NCBI GenBank assembly: GCA_037445575.1 | Contig: JBBIKH010000064.1 | Location: forward strand, 1-15,676 | Direction of reading: 5' to 3' | DNA from: Oleimicrobium sp037445575 | GTDB taxonomy: Bacteria; Zhuqueibacterota; Zhuqueibacteria; JANLFK01; Oleimicrobiaceae | DNA: 15,676 bases | In this document: positions 1 through 6,252 of the stretch, one piece after another | Numbering within the stretch: position 1 is the stretch's first letter | How the letters are laid out: each line of letters starts with the position of its first letter | The notes under the pieces: model-generated | Seen by the model: only the letters and a program-made list of their open reading frames with translations | What the model was told of the DNA's origin: nothing | Database searches by the model: none | Made by a program: the position numbers and the translations under genes

Positions 1-286
1 CGTCAGCGAATCCCATGGCCCGCAAGGTCTGCCCTTTCTGGTACAACGCAGGAGGATAGTCAGGGAAGCGCGAGAGGGCGCTATCAAACTCGGCAACTGC
101 CGCCCGATACTTGCCAAGGTCTCTATAGGCCACGCCCAATTTCACCCGTGCATCCGCATCGCCTGGGGCAAGTCTCACGGTCAGAAGTAGTTCTTGCAAT
201 GAGGAGGTCGTCCTCTCAGGTTGGGGTTGCCAAGAAGCGCACCCGAGCACCATACCCGCAAGCAACAGTACCACCGCTTTCCGCAT
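1..286 (-). CDS. TPR-repeat lipoprotein (N-terminal part only)
   Basis: The reading frame starts with MRKAVVLLLAGMVLGC, a short basic n-region, a hydrophobic stretch and a VLGC lipobox with Cys16, so this is a predicted lipoprotein exported to the envelope. After a short linker it continues with a helical segment (DADARVKLGVAYRDLGKYRA, then FDSALSRFPDYPPALYQKG) that fits tetratricopeptide repeats, which usually mediate protein-protein contacts. The gene leaves the window on its 3' side, so only about 95 residues are visible. I chose the ATG at 286 over the one at 292 because AAGGAG lies 8 nt before the former and only 2 nt before the latter. It starts 48 nt after the aminotransferase gene and may be co-transcribed with it. 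Its specific role cannot be told from this part. Confidence 0.72.
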   Translation of the reverse strand, partial: MRKAVVLLLAGMVLGCASWQPQPERTTSSLQELLLTVRLAPGDADARVKLGVAYRDLGKYRAAVAEFDSALSRFPDYPPALYQKGQTLRAMGFAD

Positions 287-334
287 CTGCATCACTCCTT
301 GGACATAGCAAAGTCGTCGAAACGGGAAGAGCCG

Positions 335-1462
335 TTAAGGCAAAGCAGCCACCAATCGTTCGATGTCCTCTGCGTTGTTGTAAAAGTGCGGCGAAATCCT
401 CACCAGGCCGTTCCGCTCGGAAGTCACCACTTTGTGACGAAGGAGTTCCTCATAGACAGCCTTGGTCTCGAGGCGTGGGTGTCGGAAGCTTAGGATGCCC
501 GACCGGTGGCCTTCCTCCATCTTGGTGACAATCTGGTATCCTTTTTCCTGCACGAGCGACGCGGCATAGGCGGTGAGCCACAGGACCCGCTCCTGGATCT
601 GCGGAATTCCCACCTCCAGCAGCATTCCTACGCTGGCGCCAAGCCCGGCAATGCCCAAGAGGTTCTGGCATCCTCCTTCAAATCGACACGCCGATTCTTT
701 GTAAGGCTGGGTCAAGTCTGTGAAGGCAGCGGGATTCTGCACGCTCAGCCAGCCCAGCGTAGGCGTGTGGATGGTGGGAAGCACTTCCTTGCGCACGTAG
801 AGCATCCCTTGTCCCCATGGCCCCATGAGCCACTTCACGCCGTTGACAGCGATAAAGTCGGCACTAATGGCGCGGGCGTCCAGCTCAAGGGCACCCACAC
901 CTTGCGTGCCATCGACGAAGAAGAAAACCCCGCGCTCGCGACACAGTTTTCCCAACTCGTCCAGATCATGGCGCCAACCGTCATCGTACTCCACAAAACA
1001 CACACTCACCAGCCTGGTGCGGGTGTCCATCGCCTTTGTGATCACCTCCATGGAGCCGTTGCGTGGCAGCTCCACCAGGCGCGTTTCCACGCCCAGGCGT
1101 TGCAGATTCAGCCACGGGTAGATGTTCGCTGGAAACTGGTTCACCGGAGTGACGACGTTGTCCCCGGGTCGCAAAAGGATAGCCTGCGCCACCAGGGCCG
1201 CGGCCATAGTCACGTTCTGCACAAACGTGATCTCCTCCGAGTGGGCATGCATGAGCTGCGCTAAGTGTTGCCGCGTTTTCTCGGCATAATCGTGCCAAGG
1301 TTGCTCCCGCAAATCGCCGAATTCGCAGTCGTGAAGGTGCGCCTGGATCTGCCTTTTCACCCTCTTCGACTCCGGGGCGTTGGAGGCGTGATTCAAGTAA
1401 GCATATTCCGGCACGATGGGAAACTCGCACCGATATTTCTCGATTTCCTCGTCGGAAAGCAT
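335..1462 (-). CDS. PLP-dependent class V aminotransferase / cysteine desulfurase-like protein
   Basis: A full-length 375-residue fold-type I PLP enzyme of the class V aminotransferase family (cysteine desulfurase, isopenicillin N epimerase and kynureninase relatives). Visible landmarks are the N-terminal YLNHASNAP segment (about residues 22-30), the cofactor-binding Asp in FFVDGTQGVG (Asp184), and the Schiff-base lysine in AVNGVKWLMGPWGQG (Lys210). The DGTQGVG and GVKWL.GP.G motifs are typical of the epimerase/desulfurase-like branch. I see no clear desulfurase Cys loop, so sulfur mobilisation is not established, and the substrate is unknown. The ATG at 1462 follows AAGGAA almost directly, which is unusually tight, but no better in-frame start is visible. 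It is separated from the upstream slipin gene by a hairpin-rich 158-nt spacer, so it is probably a separate transcription unit with the TPR lipoprotein. Confidence 0.88.
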   Translation of the reverse strand: MLSDEEIEKYRCEFPIVPEYAYLNHASNAPESKRVKRQIQAHLHDCEFGDLREQPWHDYAEKTRQHLAQLMHAHSEEITFVQNVTMAAALVAQAILLRPGDNVVTPVNQFPANIYPWLNLQRLGVETRLVELPRNGSMEVITKAMDTRTRLVSVCFVEYDDGWRHDLDELGKLCRERGVFFFVDGTQGVGALELDARAISADFIAVNGVKWLMGPWGQGMLYVRKEVLPTIHTPTLGWLSVQNPAAFTDLTQPYKESACRFEGGCQNLLGIAGLGASVGMLLEVGIPQIQERVLWLTAYAASLVQEKGYQIVTKMEEGHRSGILSFRHPRLETKAVYEELLRHKVVTSERNGLVRISPHFYNNAEDIERLVAALP

Positions 1463-1500
1463 TTCCTTGATCGAAGCAATTGGTTCATGGCCTGGCAGGT

Positions 1501-1526
1501 GGACGCACCACAGGAGCAGTGCGTCC
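1501..1526. other. Small inverted repeat (hairpin)
   Basis: GGACGCAC at 1501-1508 is the perfect reverse complement of GTGCGTCC at 1519-1526, with a 10-nt loop. It lies between the class V aminotransferase start and the larger hairpin at 1531-1574. It has no T-run on either strand, so its role is unclear. Confidence 0.5.
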
Positions 1527-1530
1527 GTCC

Positions 1531-1574
1531 GTAGAGGAGAGAAGGCGAAGACTCCGATCGCCTTCTCTCCCTAC
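1531..1574 (-). terminator. Long perfect hairpin between slipin and aminotransferase genes
   Basis: The arms 1531-1548 and 1558-1574 pair over 17 bp with a single bulged A (core GGAGAGAAGGCGA against TCGCCTTCTCTCC) around a 9-nt loop. It is the strongest simple hairpin in the window and sits downstream of the slipin gene, where a transcript end is expected. No T-run follows on either strand, so it may stop or stabilise the transcript 3' end by a mechanism other than classical intrinsic termination. The terminator label is an inference from position. Confidence 0.5.
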
Positions 1575-1598
1575 ACGCTGGGCGCTGTGCGCGAATTG

Positions 1599-1620
1599 AA
1601 AATGCTGGCGGCAGACCGCC
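1599..1620 (-). terminator. Short hairpin plus T4 directly after the slipin stop codon
   Basis: Reading the minus strand, the slipin TAA is followed at once by GGCGG, a TCTG loop and CCGCC (1620-1607), then AGCA and TTTT (1602-1599). This is a compact GC stem with a weak T-run, consistent with a poor intrinsic terminator backed up by the larger hairpin further on. Confidence 0.4.
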
Positions 1621-2379
1621 TTAGCGCCTTCTTGCCTTCTTCTCAGCGTCCAGGAACGGCTTGATGAGCTCGATGGGAAGTGGGAACACGGTTGTCGAAT
1701 TGTTCTCCGCGGCGATGGTGGTCAGCGTCTGCAGGAAGCGCAGCTGCATGGCCATCGGCTCGGACGCAATCACCTTGGCGGCGTCGGCGAGCTTTCTGGA
1801 GGCCTGGAACTCGCCTTCGGCGTTGATCACCTTGGCGCGGCGCTCGCGTTCGGCCTCGGCCTGGCGGGCCATGGCGCGCTGCATCTCCACCGGCAGGTCA
1901 ACGTGTTTGACCTCCACCATCGACACCTTGATGCCCCAAGGGTCGGTGTGGTGGTCAATGATCTGCTGCAGCTCACGGTTGATCTTGTCGCGGGCTGAGA
2001 GCAATTCGTCGAGCTCCGCCTGGCCGAGCACACTGCGCAAGGTGGTTTGGGCCAGCTGCGAAGTAGCAAAGAGATAGTCCTCCACTTCCACAACTGCCTT
2101 TGCGGGATCCATGACCCGGAAGTAGAGCACGGCGTTCACCTTCACCGACACGTTGTCGCGGGTGATCACGTCCTGGGGTGGGACGTCCATGGTCACCGTG
2201 CGCAGGCTCACCTTCACCATGCGATCCACAAAGGGGATAATGAGGAAGATGCCCGGCCCGCGGGCGCCCACCAGCCGACCAAGACGGAAGATGACCCCTC
2301 GTTCATACTCGCGCAGGATCTTGATGGCGCTCAGCAACAAGAAGAAGACGATGACGAGCACAATAATGAGCGGTTGCAT
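1621..2379 (-). CDS. Slipin, SPFH/Band-7 (stomatin-like) membrane protein
   Basis: A 252-residue bacterial slipin. It has one N-terminal membrane segment (about residues 3-18, PLIIVLVIVFFLLLSA), then the SPFH/Band-7 domain (EYERGVIFRLGRL, PGIFLIIPFVDRM, RTVTMDVPPQDVITRDNV), and a charged coiled-coil tail (RQAEAERERRAKVINAEGE). These proteins oligomerise at the membrane and are thought to organise lipid microdomains. Slipins are classically encoded beside a long NfeD protease, which in archaea cleaves its slipin partner, and that is the arrangement here. The ATG at 2379 has GGGAGG 5-6 nt upstream and begins directly at the membrane segment, so it is preferred to the longer frame reaching 2418. 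It lies 53 nt downstream of the NfeD gene, with a small hairpin between them. Confidence 0.92.
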   Translation of the reverse strand: MQPLIIVLVIVFFLLLSAIKILREYERGVIFRLGRLVGARGPGIFLIIPFVDRMVKVSLRTVTMDVPPQDVITRDNVSVKVNAVLYFRVMDPAKAVVEVEDYLFATSQLAQTTLRSVLGQAELDELLSARDKINRELQQIIDHHTDPWGIKVSMVEVKHVDLPVEMQRAMARQAEAERERRAKVINAEGEFQASRKLADAAKVIASEPMAMQLRFLQTLTTIAAENNSTTVFPLPIELIKPFLDAEKKARRR

Positions 2380-2410
2380 GCTTACCTCCCGTGGGTTATG
2401 CCCTTCTCTG

Positions 2411-2428
2411 GCCCGCAACCGAGCGGGC
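2411..2428 (-). other. Intercistronic hairpin between nfeD and slipin genes
   Basis: GCCCGC (2411-2416) and GCGGGC (2423-2428) form a perfect 6-bp GC-only stem with a 6-nt loop just after the NfeD stop codon. There is no T-run and the slipin gene has its own strong Shine-Dalgarno sequence. It is therefore more likely an mRNA stability or partial-attenuation element than a full terminator. Confidence 0.4.
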
Positions 2429-2432
2429 TATG

Positions 2433-3731
2433 CTAACTAGCGGCGAACTTTTTCACTTTGAGGCTCATCCCATCCACTGCCACCACTTGGATTTTTTGTC
2501 CGGCAGGAATTGGCTCATCACTATACGCAGTCCAGATTTCGCCGTGCAGTCTCACCTGTCCCTCAGGTGTAAGGTCGGTGATCACGACTCCTTTCTCGCC
2601 GATCAGCCCCTCTTTGCCTGTAGTGGGCTTGCTCATTTTCGCCTTGAGGGCCATGCCCATGGCGAAGAAGAAAAACACTCCGGTAGTGATCGCTGCCGCC
2701 AGGGCCACCCTCCAATCGACGCGCATGCTGGGCATGGCGGTCTCCTGAAACAACATCAACGAACCGATGAGCATGGCCACGATCCCTCCAATGGTGAGCA
2801 CCCCGTAGCTGGTCACCTTGACCTCAAGCACAAAGAGCACGATGGCGAAGAGGATCAACAGCAGGCCAGCAGCACGAATCGGCAGTTGCTGCAGCGCAAA
2901 AAAGGCCAAGATGAGGAAGATGCCTCCCACCACCCCTGGCAACACAGAACCAGGGTTGGAAAGCTCGAAGAAGATGCCGTAGATGCCGAGGACGAGGAGG
3001 ATGTAAGCGATGGTGGGGTTGGAGATCTTGTACAGAATCAAGGACCGCCAATCCATGCCGTATTCACTGACGACAGCATCTTTGGTGTGGAGGGTGACGC
3101 GCCCGGAGGCGACCTCCGTCTCCTTGCCGTCCAATGTTTCCAACACCTCTTGCAGAGAGGCACAGACAAAGTCCACCACCTTCTTCCTCAACGCCTCTTC
3201 CTCGGTGATGGAAGCGCTCTCGCGCACCGCCTTCTCCGCCCACTCGGCATTCCTGCCCCTTTTTTCGGCGATAGAGCGCATCCAGGCGGCCGCCCAGTTG
3301 GTGGTCTTTTCCGTCATAACTTTGGACGTGTCCTCGACGCCGATTCCCACCGGGTGAGCAGCGCCGATATTGGTGCCTGGCGCCATGACAACAAAGTGCG
3401 CAGCCATGGCGATAAACACCCCGGCGGACACCGCGCCGCCACCACTTGGCCACACATACACCACCACCGGCACCTCAGCGCCCATGATTCGCTTGACAAT
3501 GTCTTGGGTCGAGAGGACGAGACCCCCTGGCGTGTCGATCTTGATGATCAGACACTCAGCGCGCGCCTTCTCTGCCTTCTCAATGTGGCGGATGATGAAG
3601 CGTGCCAACACCGGATTGACGTCCCCTTCTACCTTGATCACGTGCACATGACCTGGGGCGCTCAGCGAGGGGCTTGCTAGGAAGGCAAAGAGCATCAGGA
3701 GTGCGCCAACGCGCAAAAACCACTTTTCCAT
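2433..3731 (-). CDS. Long-form NfeD membrane-bound serine protease (ClpP-class)
   Basis: A 432-residue NfeD protein of the long type. Order of parts: signal/anchor segment (residues about 5-24), a ClpP-like protease domain (about 28-210), a block of several membrane helices (about 225-365), and a C-terminal NfeD beta-barrel domain (about 370-432, containing GLIGEKGVVITDLTPEGQV). By comparison with the archaeal enzyme PH1510, the Ser-Lys catalytic dyad should be Ser102 in GAVSAGVF and Lys142 in EKTTNW. Both are present with the expected spacing, as is the APGTNIGAAHPV loop. The family degrades or clips membrane proteins, with the neighbouring slipin as its known partner. The ATG at 3731 was chosen because GAGGTGA lies about 7 nt before it; the frame is open 8 codons further. 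It lies 37 nt after the DUF2905 gene. Confidence 0.93.
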   Translation of the reverse strand: MEKWFLRVGALLMLFAFLASPSLSAPGHVHVIKVEGDVNPVLARFIIRHIEKAEKARAECLIIKIDTPGGLVLSTQDIVKRIMGAEVPVVVYVWPSGGGAVSAGVFIAMAAHFVVMAPGTNIGAAHPVGIGVEDTSKVMTEKTTNWAAAWMRSIAEKRGRNAEWAEKAVRESASITEEEALRKKVVDFVCASLQEVLETLDGKETEVASGRVTLHTKDAVVSEYGMDWRSLILYKISNPTIAYILLVLGIYGIFFELSNPGSVLPGVVGGIFLILAFFALQQLPIRAAGLLLILFAIVLFVLEVKVTSYGVLTIGGIVAMLIGSLMLFQETAMPSMRVDWRVALAAAITTGVFFFFAMGMALKAKMSKPTTGKEGLIGEKGVVITDLTPEGQVRLHGEIWTAYSDEPIPAGQKIQVVAVDGMSLKVKKFAAS

Positions 3732-3768
3732 CAATTGGTCACCTCGTCTGCCCACGCCACAGCGTAAC

Positions 3769-3984
3769 TCAGCGCCTGCTAAACAGGTACAGAACCAGGG
3801 TCAAGAGCAGGCTGAGTACAACACATGTGGCAATGGGGAAGTAGAACGTGAAATGCTTGCGCTGGACGACAAGATCCCCGGGCAGCCTCCCCAGGAAAGG
3901 AATCCGCCCGGCAAAAAGTATGAGGACACCAACTCCTGCCAGAAGTAACCCGCCTGCGATGAGCATTCGTCCCATGGGGTTCAT
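3769..3984 (-). CDS. DUF2905 small membrane protein
   Basis: A 71-residue protein with two hydrophobic helices (about residues 6-23 and 47-66). They are joined by a loop carrying the family signature IPFLGRLPGDLVVQRKHFTFYFP, which matches the short uncharacterised DUF2905 proteins in length and pattern. Such proteins are inner-membrane proteins of unknown function. I start at ATG 3984, which gives the usual family length, although no good Shine-Dalgarno is visible. Translation may be coupled to the peptidase gene ending 26 nt upstream. Its place between a secreted peptidase and an NfeD/slipin pair suggests, but does not prove, an envelope role. Confidence 0.85.
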   Translation of the reverse strand: MNPMGRMLIAGGLLLAGVGVLILFAGRIPFLGRLPGDLVVQRKHFTFYFPIATCVVLSLLLTLVLYLFSRR

Positions 3985-4010
3985 GACGCTGTAGTCCGTC
4001 CCAGTACCAG

Positions 4011-5198
4011 CTACTGGCGTTTCCCCACCGGTAAGGTCTTGTCCCAGTGGAGTACGTTGTACTTCCTGCAGATGTCCAGAACCTGTTCGACCGGCAAGGC
4101 TTGGGCTTCGTGGCTGTCCTTGCCACGCATGGTCCTGGCGCAAAACAAGGAGTTGAGAATTGCCTCCTCAGTGGCCTCGACGACCGCCAGGAACAGCGGA
4201 GAGAGGGCGCTGTTAGGCAACTCTGAGAACTGGTGGAGACCGCCCTCAGGTCTCCTGCGAATGCGTACCGCTGGGTTAGTGGAGAAGGCAATCACATAGT
4301 CGCCGCTGCCATTGGAGCAGTAGCCGCCGGTGCGTGCCAGGCCAAAAAGCGCTCGTTTTGCCAATCGCTTCAAATTCCGACTCAGCAGGGGAGCGTCGGT
4401 GGCAACGATAATCATGCAAGAGCCGCGTTCCTCCGCGCGGAGTTCCTCTGCCATGGGGAATATGCCGAGCTCCCTGCCCACCGGCGCGCCGTTTATCTGC
4501 AAGATGCCGTCGAAATTCGTCTGTACCAGCACACCGACGGTATAGCTCCCGCGACTCTTGGGTAATACCCGGGAGGCAGTACCTATGCCTCCTTTGAACC
4601 CGAAGCAGACCGTGCCGGTCCCCGCTCCCACTGCCCCTTCTTCCACGGGGCCGGAGCGCGCTTCTTCCAGGGCTCGCAGAACCTCGTCTGTCCTAAGGCG
4701 TCGGCCGGCGATGTCGTTCAGCCAACCGTCGTTGGTCTCGCCCACCACTGGGTTCACGGAACGGACCGCTTCATTGCCGGGTGTGCGCAAAGTGTAGTCG
4801 ATTAGGGCAGTGGCTGCCACTGGCACACTGAAGGTGTTGACCAAGGCGATGGGTGTTTCCAGTTCGCCCAATTCCTCTACTTGGGTGGAGCCCACCAGTT
4901 TGCCGAAGGCGTTGCCAACACTTACCCCCGCGGGGACGCGCTCCTGAAATACGTTGTCAGGGTGAGGCAAAATCACGGTGGCCCCGGTGCGCACGTCCTC
5001 GCCCTCGATGATGGTACAGTGCCCTACGCGCACGCCCTCGACATCGGTGATGGCGTTCCACTTTCCAGGGCGAAGTACCCCGACGCAAACCCCGACCTCT
5101 CGCGCCCGCGGGCGCTTCTGTGCCGTGGGGCCGTCCGGCTGTGCCTCAACTCGGTCCATCAGTACGCTCGCGATGAGAATGAACAGTACCGCACGCAT
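4011..5198 (-). CDS. P1 family (S58, DmpA-like) aminopeptidase, secreted
   Basis: A 395-residue member of peptidase family S58 (L-aminopeptidase D-Ala-esterase, DmpA and beta-aminopeptidases). These are made as one chain that self-cleaves before a Ser or Thr, which then becomes the N-terminal nucleophile. Landmarks are NAITDVEGVRVGH (48-60), PVVGETNDGWLND (150-162), the glycine-rich GAGTGTVCFGFKGGIGTAS (191-209), and RGSCMIIVATDAPL (258-271). Ser260 after Gly259 is the expected cleavage site and nucleophile. Residues 1-19 form a short signal peptide ending VEA-Q, so it probably works in the periplasm on small peptides or D-amino-acid or beta-amino-acid derivatives. The ATG at 5198 has TGAGG about 7 nt upstream and a promoter at 5241-5269. 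It is the first gene of a likely operon with DUF2905, NfeD and slipin. Confidence 0.92.
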   Translation of the reverse strand: MRAVLFILIASVLMDRVEAQPDGPTAQKRPRAREVGVCVGVLRPGKWNAITDVEGVRVGHCTIIEGEDVRTGATVILPHPDNVFQERVPAGVSVGNAFGKLVGSTQVEELGELETPIALVNTFSVPVAATALIDYTLRTPGNEAVRSVNPVVGETNDGWLNDIAGRRLRTDEVLRALEEARSGPVEEGAVGAGTGTVCFGFKGGIGTASRVLPKSRGSYTVGVLVQTNFDGILQINGAPVGRELGIFPMAEELRAEERGSCMIIVATDAPLLSRNLKRLAKRALFGLARTGGYCSNGSGDYVIAFSTNPAVRIRRRPEGGLHQFSELPNSALSPLFLAVVEATEEAILNSLFCARTMRGKDSHEAQALPVEQVLDICRKYNVLHWDKTLPVGKRQ

Positions 5199-5240
5199 TG
5201 GTTAGCCTCATCACGGCCGACTCCAGTTATGACCGAAGGC

Positions 5241-5269
5241 AATTTAGCAAAAGGGTTTGTCAAAATCAA
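5241..5269 (-). promoter_or_regulatory. Promoter of the peptidase-DUF2905-NfeD-slipin operon
   Basis: On the minus strand TTGATT (5269-5264) and TAAATT (5246-5241) are separated by exactly 17 nt. A TGC just before the -10 gives an extended -10 element. The predicted start near 5234 leaves a 36-nt leader before the ATG at 5198. This is a pattern match only. Confidence 0.55.
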
Positions 5270-5617
5270 CCGCTTTTTCCTCTGGCATCTGCTGTTGACC
5301 CTTGCCCACCTTCCTGGAGGTGATGAGAGGGCGGTTGGCGAGATCGGGTAGGGATGGGGCATGGGTGGTACGAGGTCCTCCAGTTTGCATTGCTTCTTTC
5401 GGTGGCTGACTCGCTCCCTGTTCCTGGTTGGCCGGCTCTTTGGCAGCAGAGTGGAGGCTTGCAGGCCTTGCCGCCCTGTTCGGGCGCGAAAGTGCTCCGC
5501 AATCGTAGGCAAGAAAACCGGCAGGATGGTGAGTGGTCAGGTTGTATGTCTCTGCCGATGATCCCGGTGAGCACGAGGCAAGAAGTTAGGAAAGTTGTTC
5601 CGCAGACGATTTTTTAC
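5270..5617. other. Intergenic stretch with no recognisable gene
   Basis: About 350 nt between the peptidase promoter (minus strand) and the promoter of the candidate 6S RNA (plus strand). Open frames exist on both strands but their translations are low-complexity, rich in Arg, Pro and Ser, and lack ribosome binding sites. I see no tRNA, repeat array or insertion-sequence end. One short minus-strand frame faintly resembles the tail of an RND transporter, but this is too weak to call. Confidence 0.5.
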
Positions 5618-5646
5618 TTGACATTGTCAGAGAATTTTGCTAACAT
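5618..5646 (+). promoter_or_regulatory. Strong sigma70-type promoter of the candidate 6S RNA
   Basis: A consensus -35 TTGACA (5618-5623), a 17-nt spacer and TAACAT (5641-5646), preceded by TGC (extended -10). The predicted start is A5653. It is the best promoter match I found and the only one on the plus strand. No plus-strand protein gene follows, which points to an RNA gene. Confidence 0.65.
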
Positions 5647-5652
5647 TACTCC

Positions 5653-5860
5653 AGGGCTGAAAAACATCCCTGCAAATTGAGCGGTGGCTTGTCAATTAAA
5701 GAGCCAACACCTGCCAATAGGGAGCCGAGCTCTGGACGTGGATTACAGGCCTCATCGCGCGAGACGCGATAGTGGAAGTGAGAAACGCCCAGGAGGTTCC
5801 CACCGTGTTGAGCACGGTTCTTTACGCAACCATCCTAATTTGCAGGGATTTTTCTATCCT
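5653..5860 (+). ncRNA. ssrS: Candidate 6S RNA (SsrS-like), about 208 nt
   Basis: 6S RNA binds the housekeeping RNA polymerase holoenzyme by imitating an open promoter and represses transcription in stationary phase. Here the two ends pair: 5653-5656 with 5857-5860, 5659-5664 with 5849-5854, and 5667-5678 with 5837-5848, about 22 pairs with a 2-nt bulge and a small internal loop. Inside is a wide bubble, with a hairpin on its 5' side (5681-5714) and another on its 3' side (ACCGTG 5802-5807 with CACGGT 5813-5818). An apical rod follows: 5720-5726 with 5795-5801, 5732-5739 with 5785-5792, and a terminal hairpin ATCGCG/CGCGAT at 5754-5770. Pairing begins exactly at the predicted transcription start, and the 3' arm ends in a T5 run that could help termination. 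Length and layout fit 6S RNA. The identity rests on hand folding, not on a covariance-model hit; another structured RNA is possible. Confidence 0.55.
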
Positions 5861-6252
5861 GCCGATCCAGGCCCCAGTGTTTGCTGATCCCGTTGCTGTG
5901 CGCACTTTTTCTGAGCTAACTTCCGGTACAGCGTCGCTTTCCCTTTGAGCAGGTATGTTTGGCCTGGCAACGCGCCCGTCCGGCGATGGACCCCTGGTTC
6001 TCTTGCGCTGCTACTTTCGGGGGACCAGGGCCGACGGCGAACTGGATGCCGCCGCCAAGGCAGCGCCTTCTCGACGTTGGCTTGGAGAGCGCTTTCTGTT
6101 TTTCTTGGGGCTCCGTCGGGGGCAGTAGCAGCCAACGAGACCAACGGAGAGATCGCAGGGTAATTGGGGCATGGACAGGGGGCCGACCTTTTCAGAACGT
6201 GCCACTGGAGGTCGAGTAAGCAGCAAGGCTGGTTGAAGTCCAAGAAGTCCAT
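5861..6252. other. Intergenic stretch with no recognisable gene
   Basis: About 390 nt between the 3' end of the candidate 6S RNA and the yifB stop codon. A minus-strand frame spans it (ATG at 6252) but has no ribosome binding site and an implausible Pro/Arg/Ala-rich translation. A GC-rich imperfect hairpin is present at about 6029-6056. No convincing terminator for yifB was found. Confidence 0.5.

Noticed and set aside
506..1264. Plus-strand open frame of 252 codons opposite the class V aminotransferase
   Set aside because: Translation has no family features and lies entirely antisense to a well-supported enzyme; typical shadow frame in GC-rich DNA.
2391..3680. Plus-strand open frame of 429 codons opposite the NfeD gene
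   Set aside because: Very His/Asp/Gly-rich translation, antisense to a complete NfeD protease with intact catalytic motifs; an artefact of codon bias.
5460..5545. Minus-strand peptide LPVFLPTIAEHFRART resembling the last helix of an RND efflux pump
   Set aside because: Only about 20 residues of weak similarity, a stop codon just upstream and low-complexity sequence after it; could be a decayed remnant but not supportable by eye.
5854..6252. Minus-strand open frame of 132 codons after the yifB stop
   Set aside because: No ribosome binding site, composition dominated by Pro, Arg and Ala, no recognisable motif, and its end overlaps the candidate 6S RNA.
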